From Onchocerca volvulus (lineage: Eukaryota; Nematoda; Chromadorea; Rhabditida; Onchocercidae), in the NCBI GenBank assembly GCA_000499405.2, contig HG738139.1, positions 9,076,616-9,140,615 on the forward strand: a stretch of DNA of 64,000 nt, read 5' to 3'. The notes beneath the pieces were generated by a model. That model searched no databases. It was not told the DNA's origin and was given only the letters and a program-made list of their open reading frames with translations. The position numbers and the translations under genes are program-made. Below, piece after piece: positions 45,801 through 60,754 of the stretch; positions within the stretch are counted from its first letter, which is position 1; each line of letters begins with the position of its first letter.

Positions 45801-48800
45801 TTAAAGTATCGCTTTGAAAAAGTTTCGGATATTATTAGAGAATTCAAAAAATTTCTACCTTGTGCTAACTTCCTTTTGACTCTTTAAATTTTTTCAAATC
45901 CAATTCTTTTGATCATTAAGGTTACTGTTCAGATGCAATCATTCTGTTTTCACCATCAATGGGCCATTCAAATTTTATTTCTAAAAGATAAATGCAAAAA
46001 TGTTCGTCTTCTGATATTTGCCTTTTGATATTTATTGTCTTTCCCATACTTCGTCGTAATTTTTAATGGCAGAATAACTTATCAATTCCAAACATTCTAA
46101 GTGTCAGTCAATATCATAAATAAAAATTTTAATATAACCAGTTCAGTGTTGTGCAAAAAATCCTTGTCTTATCAGCTATCGACACAATACATCCAAATTA
46201 TTCCTCTTGCAGAAATTCCGCACACTTCACTTTCAGTTGTCTTGTGCTTTTTCCCTTCAGATTATCATGTCTTTCGTTATCAGTTTGATTGTCAGTTCGA
46301 CAATTTCAAATAGATTTTTTCTTTCATAAGTAACAAAAATACGAGTGTTTTAGTTATGGAATGAGATAAAGTAGAAAGTAAATAAAGTAGAAATAGACAA
46401 GATAGGTTTGTCTTTAATTTTGAATAAATTGAGTGTATTATAGTTAATATTCATCACGAATGTTTGAAATAATATATTTCGCCTATTATTCGCTCACTTT
46501 ATCAGTTAATTACCTGTTTTATCTATCTTTTGACAAACAAATGAACAGAAGCGAACTTCGAAACAACCAGCATTTCTTCGATCGTAAAAGCTGGCAATAA
46601 AATGTGCACATACAGTTTTAATGGACGTTTGCAATTTTAAAAATCAATTGCATCTTTTTTTTCCTTTTCACTTTTTTTCACTTTCATATGAAATTCTTAT
46701 TGTTTATGACGCAGAGTTTTTCTGAACTGTTTCTGCGAAGTATTTTATTGATTATTTTTTAAATTCAATAGCAATAAATTTTTGGAAGATTTATTTATGT
46801 TTAGTTAATAATTTAAAAACCAATTTAATTTTAAATTCATTTCTTCGGACTCTCAAAAAATGTAAAAAAACACTCGGAAATTGTAAACAACCCTGCAAGT
46901 TTTCCTGAGATGAGCGCATAATATATCAGAGATGTTCTTTCATGAAGTATTAGTCTTTTTTTTTTTCTTTTTTCGTACTTTTATTTTTCAGGTAAGAGTC
47001 GAAAATTTTACTTTTAACAACTTTTTATCTTTTAATCGATATGAATATCGTTTGCTGCATTAAACTTCCAGAAATTAACACTATTAAAGCTCACAGATTT
47101 TTTTTTTATTTGAGGAAGTTTTTTGTTGTCTTCGAATACCATAAAAATAAGTTTTAATTTATAAAATATCTCTTTTTACGAAAAACCACTTTTTTGGGCT
47201 ATTTTTTCTGATAGATAAAATAAACTCATTTATTTATAAGAAATTTCAAATTTTCGAATCATTCTCTTCATGGCATATTATGAAGCTTGTTCAATTTTAA
47301 TCTGAAATACAGTCTTTGCTACTGCACTAAAGTTTCGATGAAATTTTCAAGATTATTGATTGATTTGCAGTTGCTTTAATGTGATTACACCAATTACTAA
47401 CAAATCGTTGATTTAGTCCAGAATGAAAATATCAAGAATACGCTAAATTTGTTTTGGTATCAGTAATATGATTTTAGCGAGATAACAATAATTTGCAAAA
47501 GGGAGACAAACTCATCTCGAAAAAAAAAAATCAGGAATAGATATGATGAATCCGACTCTACAGTTTAGAGGTACTGCTACCAAATTCATGATTTATCAGA
47601 ATTGCAAGAGAATTATTGAATTGAGAATTCTGCAAGTAGCCAGATTCAGAATGGTGATCCATAAAACAGCATTGATAAGATAGTATCAGATCAATCATCG
47701 TGCTAACTTATGCTGTCCACGAACTTTTTCAAGTACCATATCTGAAAATCTGCAACCTAGAATTTGCCACCGCTCCTTATTAAGGAAACTGTTTATGAGA
47801 AAATTAGTTCCAAATATAAGAGTTGAGAAGAAATAAAATGGAGCATATATATTTTGAATAAATTATGAGAATTAGCGATAATCTTATATGTCTCTCGTAA
47901 GAAATTCCTTCAAAGTTTCTTTCGCGTCCTTCTGGAAAAGTTTCCTGACAGATTCAATCCTTCACCAAGAAGTGTAGAAGTATGATTGGACAGTCAGGAA
48001 AAGGTAACCAAACGTTCCGTCATCATGAAAATATCGTTGAGTTTGACGAAAACATTACATTGCGTCGTATTTTTCATTCTTCAGTACCTTTCTTCGCTAT
48101 TGTTTCGACCGAATTTATTGACCTATTTTTTTTTTTTTTTTTAGAGACACATGAGACAGACAAATAAAACTTTTTTTTTTTTTTTCACTAACAGCTTCTT
48201 TCTTCAATGCCCTCTTCCTCTTTGTAGTATTCATCTCTGTAAACTTATTTGTGGTCTTTTTCGAACGATTTTGTGTGACCTTGTCAACCCGAATTAATCT
48301 GCAAGAAATTAATTTAATACCTCGTGCAAGATTTCTGCATGGATAAGACATCTCTCTGTGATGTCTGTTAAATCTTTTATCTTCCTCTACATTAAACACT
48401 TTTTAACATGAATTTAAAAGAAAAAAAATTCGTTCTAAAAGATTTCACAAGGAAATAATTTGATATGAAGCCATAAAAATGATAGACCAATAACAAATTT
48501 CATTTAAACAAGTTTTATGATTTCTGCAAGCTTGCCAGATATAATCATCTTTTTAAAAAAAGAATAAAAAAAGAAGATAAATTCAATCGAAATTATATTT
48601 TGACATTAAACTCTGTTTTTATTTAAAAGGATTTGAATGTATATTAAAAATTTAATTTAATTTACCATCTTCTTTCTCACGTTTAATTTGAAAAGAATTT
48701 CCTTTTTCGACATATTTAAAAAAGAAACGTTTTTCGAAAACTTTGAAATTCTTAGCAAATTTGTGAGAGAATTTCCTTGAAGAATTTCAGAAAATTAAAA

Positions 48801-51105
48801 AAAATTTTGAAAAAAAAAATCGCATAGCACTGTACCTATTCATTTTCATAATAGCTTATAATACTGAACATACACCGATCGACCAAATGACTATCGAAAT
48901 ACCCGTCGGCCTTGATGGATGTTCAAATTTGAATCAATTTGACGGTAAGAAGTCCTTGAGAAATGAAAAAATGACTGAAAAGACGAAGGCGAAGAGAAGG
49001 ACGACAAGTTGTTGTTTTGTGATGATAATTTACACTGAGAAATTATTCATACTCCTCCCTTATCACTCCTTTATCACTCCATTGTGTTCTGTTCATTCAT
49101 TTCACCTCAAATTCACGCCAGGATAAAGTACTGTTCTCTGAACTTAACAATGGGATTTCATGTTTTATGTTCATCATTGCTAATAGCTTCTTCTTTCATC
49201 GAATTGTTCCACATTTCTTCGTTTATCATTGGTTGATTATAATTGATGAAAAAATTATTTTGACAGAGATTTCAAGGGCTCAGAAATATCATTATTTATT
49301 TTCCGTTTGATTTGATGAAAACTATTGCAGTGATTTTTTTTTACAATTTCTTTACTGCAATTTAACCAAAAAAATGAAAATTTCTAAGTCAGAAAAATAA
49401 TTTCTGATCATAATCAATTTGTGAGTAGTTCTCTGCTACAAAAAATTAGGCTATTATTTTGTTAATGCATATTGATTAGATTAAAAAAATCAGAATAATG
49501 TCAAAGAAGAAATTCAATGTTTGGCGAAAACAGACATTTGTTTTAAGCCAGCTGTTTTCGTCAAGCACAACATTTCACATCTTTTTAATTGCCTTGTTTG
49601 CCTCAATTCTTAGTGTCATAACGATCGGCTAAGGTGACTTATTAATCTTCTTCATTTTATTTATTCATATCTATACGACATACCCTTATATTTATGAATT
49701 TTCATTGAATACTCTCAAATTCCCCACACATGAACCTTTACTACTGCAAAAAGCTCTCAGATTACAGAGTTGATTAACGAACTGAAATTAACTGATAAAC
49801 TACTTCGACAAGATGAGATGCAGAAATTTAATAAACAGATGCTTCCTTTGTTCTTCCAAAGCGAAAATTAGGAGTAGTTATGCGAAGCAATGAACTATTG
49901 TTTAGAAATCGTTGAATGATTCTTAAGAATGCTTTTTGGGTCATTGGTTGAACGATTTGATGGAATTTTCATTGACATGAAATGTGAAGCATGAATGCAG
50001 AAAAGAAATCATCTTTTCGAAATTCATGCTTTGCATTGCTTTCAATGTGTATTTATCGGAAGAAGAAAATTTCAGGCCTTCATTCTGCTCTACTGAACTT
50101 TAAATTATTGATTTAAATTATTCATTTCACATTATTTTCAGAAACTTTTTATCACAGAGCTGCTTAAAAAATTTATATCTTCCCATCGATCTTTTATTGC
50201 CATCTATTTATCACGCATTGTTAAATGGTCAATTAAAAATTTTATTGTCTGAATTCTAATGAAATGTTGAGTAAATCTTACAATTAATTGATTAAAAATT
50301 TCTTTAGGAGATTTATCGTTTTAAATTAGAGATTTTTATCCACTTTCATTTTTTTTTCTCAGTTATGTTACCGCATTTGCAATTAAATCACTATGCATGC
50401 TTTTCTTCATTTCAAAAAAAAAAAAAATGAAAAAATAAATCTTTTTCAACTATATATGATATATGAGAGGACTAGTTCTCTGATAAACGGCAATGACATC
50501 GTCAGATCAAATCAACCATCGAATTTCACACACTGCTTGTTAATTAGTCGAGAAATAATCAGTGTTATCATTTATTAAAAGCATTTTTCTAAACATCTTT
50601 TGGAAATTCCTGAAAAAAACTAAAAAAAAGTGTGAAAAAAAAAACTGAAAAAAATTGTGAAAATTCTTCTCATTTCGCGCTTTAATACCAGTAAGTTTCA
50701 AATGCTCCGCTTATGATTTAACTTGCATTGCAGCTTCTGAATTGCAGCTGCATATTTGTGATACGCTGCAATCATAACTGCCATCCAATGCAGCTGCGTA
50801 AACTTCGAAATTTTTATTGTTATCGCATCATTGTTCGTGCTTGTATTGATAACTTTTCATATAGTCTGCTGCTTCATCGACTACTTGCATAATATCATAT
50901 CATATCATCTACTGCATATCATTTATATTATTTGATTTGACACATACTTCATTCAATGTTAGTATCTTCTAATTACTAATTACTACATTCAACGATTTAG
51001 GAATGAAATTAGATCCTTAAGTTCAGTAATTTATTTGCAATGAGCGTACAATATAGTAATGTATCGACTACTTTATTGCTTTAAGCTTAGAAAGAGGAAG
51101 AAATC

Positions 51106-51129
51106 ATTTCTGGAAATATTTCCAGAAAT
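51106..51129. repeat. 24-bp perfect palindrome
   Basis: ATTTCTGGAAAT is followed directly by its own reverse complement ATTTCCAGAAAT, with no spacer. It contains two TTCnnGAA units, as in heat-shock elements, but their spacing is not the canonical five-base phase. Function is unknown. Confidence 0.6.
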
Positions 51130-54100
51130 TACTTATGTCATACTAAACTTTAATTATCCAGTTTTATTTTGAAATAATGCAAAAAAATAGTTGGGATGAT
51201 GATGGTTAAGTGAAATGAAATCATTCCTGCTCATTTCTCTTCCAATTAATTGAAAATTTTTTAGAATTTAAATTGTTTTGAGCGAATGACTGGGACTATT
51301 TTACGAGATAAACAGTCCTCTCGTAATATCTTGCAATATTATAACTGGAAAATCTTGTAACAAGTCTTGTAACATCTTGTAGAAAGTTTTGTGAAAATCT
51401 TGTGACAACAAAATCTTCCATTTCTGAATATTTCATCTATTTTACTTAAAGTATTGAAATCATTAGACTGATACAGTCTTATTCCATTCTTGCAATACAA
51501 GTCATCGTTTTTCTCTTAATCACCAAGAAAACATTAGTGCTAATAAAGTGAACTTTTGTCATTACTGTTTCTGTTCATTCTGAGTATAATAACAGATAAG
51601 AAGCCATTCCTTTTTCTTCCACAAATTCGAAATTCTCCTCGCTCATCCTAAAATATTTCATTTCTATTACTCATTCCCAGTAATGAATTATTATTACTTT
51701 GACAGATTATTATAGCCAATTGTTTCATGCAAAATGCAATGAATCTCGGAAATTATGGTTTCTACTCTTGCGATAACTTCGATATTACTTATCTAAAGTT
51801 AGTTCATAGAATAGTTTCTTGTTGTTTGTTTAAACAACGATTAAATTTTATGATTATTATTGCATTTCCTTAGAGTATCAAGTAGATGAGACTTGACCGA
51901 TTATACAAATAAAACTATTACGCGTTTTAAGGCATTCATTGGAAGTTAAACAATCACATGTTCTCAAATTTAACGATCAATAACATAAGTTTTTAAAATA
52001 TAAATTCATAGTTTCTCGCCACGCACAAAATACGACATGTTTGTCCTACTCGATATACTAGTGAAATACAGCACTTGAAATGAAACGCAATATGATATTT
52101 GTGTAACAAATTAAAACTTAATTTCATTTTAGCTCAAATCTGATATTTGCTAGCTATCACTTCATATTCTTTCACTTTTTAAGCACGATGATCGTAAAAT
52201 ATTAGCTATTTTACATTCTTTTAATTAATATCAACGATTTCGCATTATTTTTACGAGTATTAATGATTTTACATTCTTTTAATGAATATTTAAAATTGTT
52301 AAAATGACAAGTTTTTCGATTAGATTAACCATCAGCACGGAATTAAAATTCTTCTTCAACTGAGTTATGTACTTTGGACAAACTGATCAGTGCTATGATT
52401 GTTCAAAAATGCCACAAGTGAGGTTGATAGATGTTCTTTATGAACGTATCTTTTTTTTTATCAACATTTGTGTTAATCAAGCTGCTTATTTGACGACTGT
52501 CTGTTCTGGAATAGCTTCAGTCCAGATGAGTTTGAAATGCAAGTATAAATATACGAGAAAGGATGAATAGTTGCAGTAGTTTTATCAATATTAGTATCTG
52601 TTTCTATTCTAAAAATGGAATTTACTCGAAATTTCAACAAAAAAAAACACTTTTAAAGTTAATTTTACTTGATTGGAAGAATTGTTGAACTATCTAAATT
52701 TTCAAAGTACTTGATAAATGCACTTATACTTGGTAAATATAATTTAAATTCTTGTGAATTGGAGAACATTCTTTTAGCTCTTTTAGCTCTAGATTGAGCT
52801 TTAGCTCTTCAATTCTTATTTAGATAATTACTGATAAGCTGGTAGAGATAAATGAGAAATTCATAAAAATTCTAATCCATTCATTGAATGTACTATCCAG
52901 TAAATATGCAAGAACGAAGACATCTGAATTGGTGCATAATTTCTTCATCATTTCTTTTAAATTTCTTAGTCACTGAAATGTCAATTTTGAAATGACAAGG
53001 CCATAAAAACTAAGGTCTGGCGTCTCATTTCACCTAGGATAAATTCAACTTTTTTGAAATATGTCCTACACTTGTTTCCCGAATCTACAGCATATCACGG
53101 ATGGAAAAAAATTAATTTTTAACAAGTTCAAAGTTTTATGGCTTATTCTTTTTGAACAAAAACAACAATAGCATAAGATGAGTTTGCTCTGCTAAAATTA
53201 ATCTCTATTTGTTTCTAAGTTTGCAATGACAAAATCACGAAAACTAATTAACCTGTAGTGCAAGCATATTAAGAAAATCTATAATTTTACTCATATGCAA
53301 AATGGTGCCCATACAACTATGATAATTTGCATTCTTCTAATCAATATTTGAGTATCATTTATTTAAAACTTTTCTGTCTGTATAGATGAATCAGTTTCAT
53401 GCGACATTGTACCTCTGCTGTAGTTTTGCTGATACTTTTAGACTTCGATTTATTTAAATTTTTTATAAACTTTGATTTAGATCTTATTTTGGAAATAGCA
53501 AGCACTTCTTTGAATGCATCGTATCGTTATCAATTACTTTGAACATAATTAGAAAAAAATCGTGTTAATAAAATGAAGTTCGTTTATATTGTAAGAATAA
53601 TATGAACAAATTATTTCCAATTTATTTTTCTGCGACAATTTTTGTTTCAAAATTTTATATGGAAAATTTTCGAAAGAAAGAGCAGGTAAAAATGATTTCA
53701 ATCACAAATCACATCAAAAATGATCGTATAATGACTTCTTTTCCCTCTTTCCTCCTCCATCCGGATGTCACCTCTAACCATATAACTTCCCCTTTCCCAT
53801 TTTTGATCAATTTTAGTCCATCATTTCAAGGACTTTGCCGAATGATCATTTTAAAATGCTTTCTTAATTTCAATCAAATTCTGGCATTTTCGGTGATTTT
53901 TCATCAAGATATTCTGATTTCAATTAATCAAGTACTATTAGATTCCAAAACTTTTTTCTTTTTCCCTATCATTAATAATTATTCTGCATAGTAAATGCCT
54001 TCATGAACGGAAGTTTTCGTTTTTATATTTATGTGTCACATAAAATATTAAGTACTTTTCGTAGGTTTTCTTTTCAACCTAAAAAATTTTAATTTTTTTT

Positions 54101-57100
54101 AAAAATAAAATTTGCTAATATTCTCATATTTCAACACCACCACTTCTCAGAAAATTCCCAATTTTATCTCTTAGGACCAACAAATTTCTGCTCAAATATG
54201 ATAATATTAATGTTAAAAAAGAATATGTTTTAAAATTCTTTTTAAACAATAATTTGCCTAACATTTATCAATCATTAATTTTGTTTCAATTATTGCTACA
54301 ATTGCAATTTGATATAATCTCTTCGTCTAATTTTAGAATGAAACATTTTTTATGAAATTATCTGTGAACTGTCCATCTTAAGAAAAAAGCTCAAGATTGT
54401 TATCAAATGTTATTAGATTGTAGCTGGATTGTGAGCATATCTCAATGAGAAGTTTGATTAATTTTATCACCAAATTACTTTTTTCATGAAGACAACAAAG
54501 ATCTCTTCCAGAAGTAATCTGTCACATATTTTCCAAAAATGTCTAGTAATGCTGTAAGCAATAGTTTACCATTGAACAACGAGTCAATTTTTTTTGATCT
54601 TTTTAATGAGATTAAAACACGAAGCCCGAGAAAGTCTACATCAAACGTCTTCTTCCGAGAGATTTGGGATTGTAGAATTGCATTTCCTCCTGATTCAGTT
54701 CCATTTTAAGTTCCTCCTTGTTCTCAATGATTGTGTATCAGACTAATGAATCATCATGGGAATATTTGAAAATAAAATTTCGTTTTTTCAGTCACTTCAT
54801 TAAATTAGATAAAACTATCTGTGTCTTTGTTTTTGATATATTATTGATTAGAATTGCTGCAGATTAATTATCTTTAATCAGTAATTCATTTCATCAATCA
54901 GCATCAACTACTAAATGATCTGTTCGAAATTATTCAAAAATCATTTCATAGTGAATAAAAGCGTAGGAAGAGTTAGTGTTTTCTATAATAAAAATAATCA
55001 TTAAAAATCAATAAAAAGGCGATTTTATAAATAAATGAGCATATTTAAAACCAGCAGTTCAGATGGAAAACCACATGTTTTGCAATTGCAATAACATTTT
55101 TTGAATTGGTTGTCATAACTCTTTCAGTCGCTTAAATTTATTTATTTTTTTCTTCCTGTATTGCTCTCTCTCTCTCATTCTCTCAGAATATTTTAAATAT
55201 ATTATCTATCATAAAAGGCTTCCCGAATTTTAGAACTCAGAACAAAATATTTCACTAATTATTTATTAAAATTTAATTAATTAACCGAATCTCTCAAAAT
55301 CTCCAATTGAAAGACAGTCAATTGACACTTCTTCAATTTTACAATCAATCTTCCAATTCATTCCGTCCGTAGTTTATTCACAAATAAATGGAATTGCTAC
55401 ATCATTTCAATATGATCCAAATTCAGTTTTATTTCATAGTTCCTTCTGCCTTCGTCATTCTATTGAAGAGTATAGTGCAGTTTCTGGCTTCTCTAAAATT
55501 TTCTGACTTGCCTTGTTTCAAATTTTTACTTGATATTTTTAGAGCAATTTTGCAATATTACAAGTAATTACACTTTTCGAATTGGTGAATTTCAAAGCTT
55601 TTAATGGACTCGAACAATTCATCAATTATCAGAATTAATGGCTATTTTTTCCATTTTTTCGCTTTAATTTCCAAAATTGAAGACTTAATTATATTGAGGT
55701 GAACAATCATTTTACATTATTAATAGACTTTTGGGCTTTTAGTGAAAAGTAAACCAGGTTGGAAACTTTTATGGTATTCAAATTACGGTCCATTGAACAA
55801 ATTTTATTTCCCACGCCGTTTGGAAAAGGAACAGAAGAGCAAATCAATGAACCGAATGTCATTTTTCAAAATTTCCGATAATTTCGGCACTTTTATTGAA
55901 AATTGTTCGATTTAAAATTACGAAATTGGATTGACCCTTATTGAATCATTATTGTTACAAGATTAATCTGACATGCTGTTTATTTGACTTCGAAAATTTT
56001 GAAGAAATTATAAACTAATAAATCGAAAAAATTAGAAATAAAAATACATCTTAAATCCGATCTTTGATTTAGATGTTAAATAAAACTTACCGTAAATATA
56101 AACTTGAGAAAATTCAGGTTCATCTCAGAAATTTTTGCAAAATCTTGCCCTCATTTGCTAGGATATTATTCCATCTAAAAGGGAAAAATTTTTGGAAATT
56201 TTTTTTTTTTTGATTAAAAAATTTCCAAAAATTTCGAGATACTTTTGAAGTTTGTTTTTGCTTGGAATGAATTTGAGAAATAGTTTCTGTTAATCATTCA
56301 CAGCATCTTTTTTGCTGAATTTCTGGTATTTTTTCTGAAATTCAAACACCTGCGTGATGACAGGCCGAATGGCATCGCCGCTATTTTCTACCTTGCAATG
56401 CCTTTTTTTCGAGAGCAATTTGTCCTAAATTCAAGACAAGTTGTGAAAAAGATAAAAGAAAATGAATTATCCGTCGCTCTGATAACCTTTCCTCTAATTC
56501 AAATTATTTATTTATTTTTTCCTCCTGAGTTTCATGGGATGATCATTTTGATAAATTAAAAAATAAGTTTGATGAGTCATTGTTTTTGTAAATTTCTTTC
56601 AAATGTAATGCATAAAGAGAGGAAACATAAGGAAGTGACATTTCCTAACTTATTTTTAAATTTGCTTAATTTATGGTGCGAATAGTGAAACAAATCACAA
56701 CACTTTATTATGCAGCAGAGATGGTCTTATGAAACTATTTGAAATTTACTAACGTCATGTCAGTTTGAACTTAATTTTTATTTAAATTAAACTTTTGGCT
56801 TAAATTTAACAATAAGTATCTGAAGCTAATGAGATGAATAGAATTAATGGACAGAATTAATTTATTGATTTACATGGTACTCTTTTTATTTTTCTTATTG
56901 CAAAAAAACAAAAATGTTGCATCTTATTTTAGTTTTAATTATTTAATGATATAGCTAATGGTAGAGAATCTCCTTCATGAATGTTCATTTTTGAGAAAAT
57001 TTTTAATTTTTAAAAACGAAAGTAAATCATCGGAATGCTACAATTTTGTTATTTTATTTTTGCGATTTTTCTTCATTTTTTTTCTTTTTCGATTTTTTCT

Positions 57101-59054
57101 ATCTCATTTTTCAATCGTCGTTCAATCATTCAATTAACTTGAATTTTAGCTACTGAATTCCATAAAAAGGGAACCAAAGTATGCACTGAAAATTTGTTCA
57201 TATTGCTGAGAAATGTCTTGTTCACATAAAATTTCTCCCAAATATTCTCTTCCATTTATTGTCAACAAATTTTCCAATTTGAAGTGTTCGATTATTTTTG
57301 TCACTGTCAATTAACTTTCCGATAAAATTTCGAAAACGATGAAATTTTTTTCCATTTGGGCAGATAAATCATTTTTTAAAAAAAATCAGTTTATCCTCCA
57401 AAGTAGGCAATTTATGCAAAATCTCTGATACTTTCCTTTTCCTTCCAGTTTATTTTTAAATGAACGATGAAAAGAGAGATATCGTTCATCAAAAAGTTTA
57501 AAACATTACATAAGAATCATTTCGTTTTCTAACTTTTCTCATCGCTTTTTTTCGTCTTTTTGCTTTGTTTTTTTTCTGTTGTGAAAATTTGTTTTCAAAA
57601 TTCGATTATTACTTCATTTTCACGATTTGAAGCAGATTTAAATGAATTATTTCCGTGAATATTTTAAATAGCAAGAATTTCAAACTTCATAACTAAATAT
57701 GTCTTATGAACAAATTCTAAGCCTCATGGAAATTTGCAACTTTTTCTTACTAACTGATAGATGTACATTCAAACCGAAGCGTAGCCAAAGTTGATTTTCC
57801 ATCACTGAAGTTTTTTTCTTAAGTTCTATTCAAATTCAAGTTTTTACAACTATCTATTATCAAAACCATCCCATAACAAATTGTGAACCGACGAAAATCC
57901 TGAAAGCAAAGCGGAAATTCGAATAATAAATTTGTAATTTGCTAATTTATATTGATTGTTAGAAAAGTTTCTTCTAATTCAATGCTTAGAAATAACTATA
58001 ATGTAAAAATGAATTGCAAGAATCGAAGAATATATCACAAAATTTATAGATTTTTTAGGGAAGTTTTTAATAATTTCGGCAAATATATAAGACAACTTTT
58101 TTTTCAAAGACTTTTTCTCATTCGTTTTTCTATGTCGCTTCGTAATTTGATGACAATTTTTGCCGTTGATACGGTGAATGTGTTGAAGATTTCAATCTTT
58201 TGAACATTTCATTCCGAATTGCAAAAATCGGCGCAAAAGGAAAGATAGGTTGGAAGAGCGACTTAAAATAAAAATTTTATAAATTTCAACTGTCATGATT
58301 ATGCGGCATGAATGGAAAACTAAATTAATTTACCTTAGCTGGTGCATTAACGAACTGTTTCAAATTAATAAATTTTCTCCATTATGGCAGTTATTGTTCT
58401 TTATTTGTCAACACCGTTCTTTTTATTAAGGATCTTGACTAATCGAAAGCTTATATTTTCAAAAATATAAGAAATTAGCAGCTTCAGATCAACAAACTTT
58501 TATAAATCAATTATTGCAAATTTAACGATTTAAGATGTTCCATTAAAAAAAAAAATCCGGTTTTCAAGCATTTGAATTGATCTGCAAGAACTGATTTGAC
58601 TTTTTGATTCAGTTTGAAAAAATCGGAATAATTCCACAATTTCTTTTAAAGTTTGAAAGAAAAGAACGATTTTTTGATAATTCTTTGCTTCTTTTTCGCC
58701 TTTGCTGTTATTATTTTTCGGTACTTTGAAAAAATTATTGTCTTTGCCTACAAATTATGGATTTCTTCTTAGTGCAAAGAAAATCTATTAAAAATGAATA
58801 AAATTAGATTTTCCCGATAGTTCTATTTACTTTAAGAATATTACGTAACCCTTTCCGTCTTTCTTTTTTATTTCTTTTTTTAAACATTGAAATTAAAATG
58901 TGATTAAAATTTATTTATTGGAATAATTTTTTTTTGTGAAAAAATTGATAGACTCAGCTCACGGAAGTTTTGCTTAATTCCTAAAGAGGAAAGTAGTGGC
59001 TCGATCTGTTTTTTGTCTTATATCGAAAAAAATTTTTTTCCCGACTTAAATTTA

Positions 59055-59091
59055 GAAAAGAAAGTTGAAGTGTAGCTTCAACTTTCTTTTC
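59055..59091. repeat. 16-bp perfect stem-loop
   Basis: GAAAAGAAAGTTGAAG (59055-59070) is separated by the five-base loop TGTAG from its exact reverse complement at 59076-59091. No adjacent gene explains it. Confidence 0.75.
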
Positions 59092-60244
59092 CAAACTTCC
59101 AACATTCAAAAAACTGATGTTATGATATCAATAGTTATTTCTATCTTTTCAATAAATTTTCCAAAAAAAAGTGGCACCATCTGACGAGCGCTACTAAAAT
59201 CAAGAATTCCCCATAGAAACAATGTTTCAATGCATGAAGAGGTCGTAGTTTTGAATAAATCGGAAGATTTCCCTTTGAATTGGTTCATTAGCTGAGAAGA
59301 TTAACAGAGTTATAATGGAAGTTCTTTACATACTTTTTATTACGGTACAATGATTTGGAATTGCAACGGTCAATATCTATTGGCTATTGTTCAGGATGAC
59401 CTCTTTTCACTGCTCCAGCAAGACAGTTGGCTGCGATATCTCCAAATTTCTACTTTTGTCATGTTTCTCACAAATATATTCTGCTTCCTCAACAATTCAT
59501 TTTTTTTATCTACGAAAAAAAAACAATGTCCATTACAACATTTTTAAAATTTCATCGTTTATTTCCGGTCCGCTTTATTTAAAGTATTTTAAAAGAAAAG
59601 AACAAAAAGTCATTCGTTTACATCTCATTTAAAGCTTATTTAAATTTAAAAGTCTATTGCTCTTCTCTTTACTACATTATTTTAGCATAAAAAAAAAACA
59701 AAATAATCAATCTTTCTGCTCTACCATTTGATAGAAGAAGTCAAAACATGGTGCAACGCTAATTTAAAACTGACTTTTTCTTTGTAATCCTCTTCCTCAA
59801 AATTTCTATTTTTGTTTTTTAAATTTCTTCCGAAATACTCATCTTTAAAAAACGAAATTTTGGAAGTGCAAAAAGTGGCCAATTTTTATTTTTCTGTTTT
59901 ATAGTTAAATACATTAAAATAGTTGAAATTTGTTTAATAAATAATAGAGTATTATCTTACTTTATTAGGAAAGCAGTATTCAAAAACACAATTTTGACTT
60001 GAATATATTAAAACTTTTCTCAAGAGGGATTTTAAAAATTGCCGCCTAGGAGATGAATTTGTTAATCATTTCACTATACTCATTCAAGAATATTGCAGGA
60101 TAATTTTTTCTACTTCTTTCCACTTTCTTTTCTGTCATATTCTCAGATCTTGGTTGGATTCTGAAAACAAAAATGTTCTTACTCTTTCTTGTCATTTTGA
60201 TTGATGGCAGTCGCATGAATTTTTTATTATTTTATAAATTTCAG

Positions 60245-60391
60245 CCGTTAAGCGATTCGGAATTTATCAGCTATAGCACTATTCAGCGAAAGCCGGTGCT
60301 GAGAATTTTTGAAACGGACGATTTACCACTGCATCGTGGTGATTTCACATTACAACACGCAATTATGGTACGATCTCGACAGTTATCCGAG
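60245..60391 (+). CDS. Isolated coding exon, gene unknown, continues past window
   Basis: A 147-base segment (49 codons, phase 0-0) between an AATTTCAG acceptor and a GTGCGT donor. It reads PLSDSEFISYSTIQRKPVLR, then IFETDDLPLHRGDFTLQHAI and MVRSRQLSE. Codon composition is clearly coding-like and richer in G and C than the flanks. The frame is open upstream to an ATG at 60173, but the acceptor argues for splicing. It may pair with the exon at 42729-42818. No family was recognised, and further exons must lie beyond 64000. Confidence 0.65.
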
Positions 60392-60754
60392 GTGCGTTCA
60401 TCATAATTTTATTGAATTAATAATCTGTTTGAAATGAAACATTTCAGTGAAAATTATAACAGAAATAATTGAATAAAGAATGAAATATTGAGATCTCAGG
60501 AGGTATGAGTAATGTAAGGAATTTATTACCGAATCAAAATATAAACTCAAATATTAGATGTTAAATGTACAAGACTGACAATTGCTGGTGGATTATTGTG
60601 ATAAAGGATATTTCTCATGGCAACTTTATGTTCCAATTTATTTCACTTTCTTCTCTCTCAATTATTTTTAAAAGATTTAGAACTTCAAATTTTTAGTTGA
60701 TATGTTCAGAAAAAAAAATCTTTCCTATTGTCATGAAATTCAATTTTTAAAAAA

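Larger units (their letters stand above)
42819..60244. other. Large intron or intergenic desert
   Basis: About 17.4 kb of AT-rich DNA with no supported coding exon. If the flanking exons belong to one gene, this is a giant intron. Two short, less AT-rich open stretches (about 43683-43763 and 44174-44309) are noted as findings. Homopolymer runs such as those at about 48126-48142 and 48172-48185 are common. A 24-base perfect palindrome at 51106-51129 and a 37-base hairpin at 59055-59091 are listed separately. Confidence 0.4.

Noticed and set aside
48115..48399. Minus-strand 94-codon lysine-rich open frame
   Set aside because: Its lysines come from translated poly-A/T runs, so this is simple sequence and not a gene.
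53602..53991. 129-codon open frame, the longest in the gene desert
   Set aside because: Composition is that of AT-rich noncoding DNA (F, I, N, S, K rich), with no domain, no conserved motif and no paired exon.
60173..60244. Upstream ATG at 60173 extending the exon at 60245
   Set aside because: The stretch is T-rich and precedes a good AATTTCAG acceptor. Coding-like composition begins only after the acceptor. It remains possible as an alternative start but is not supported.
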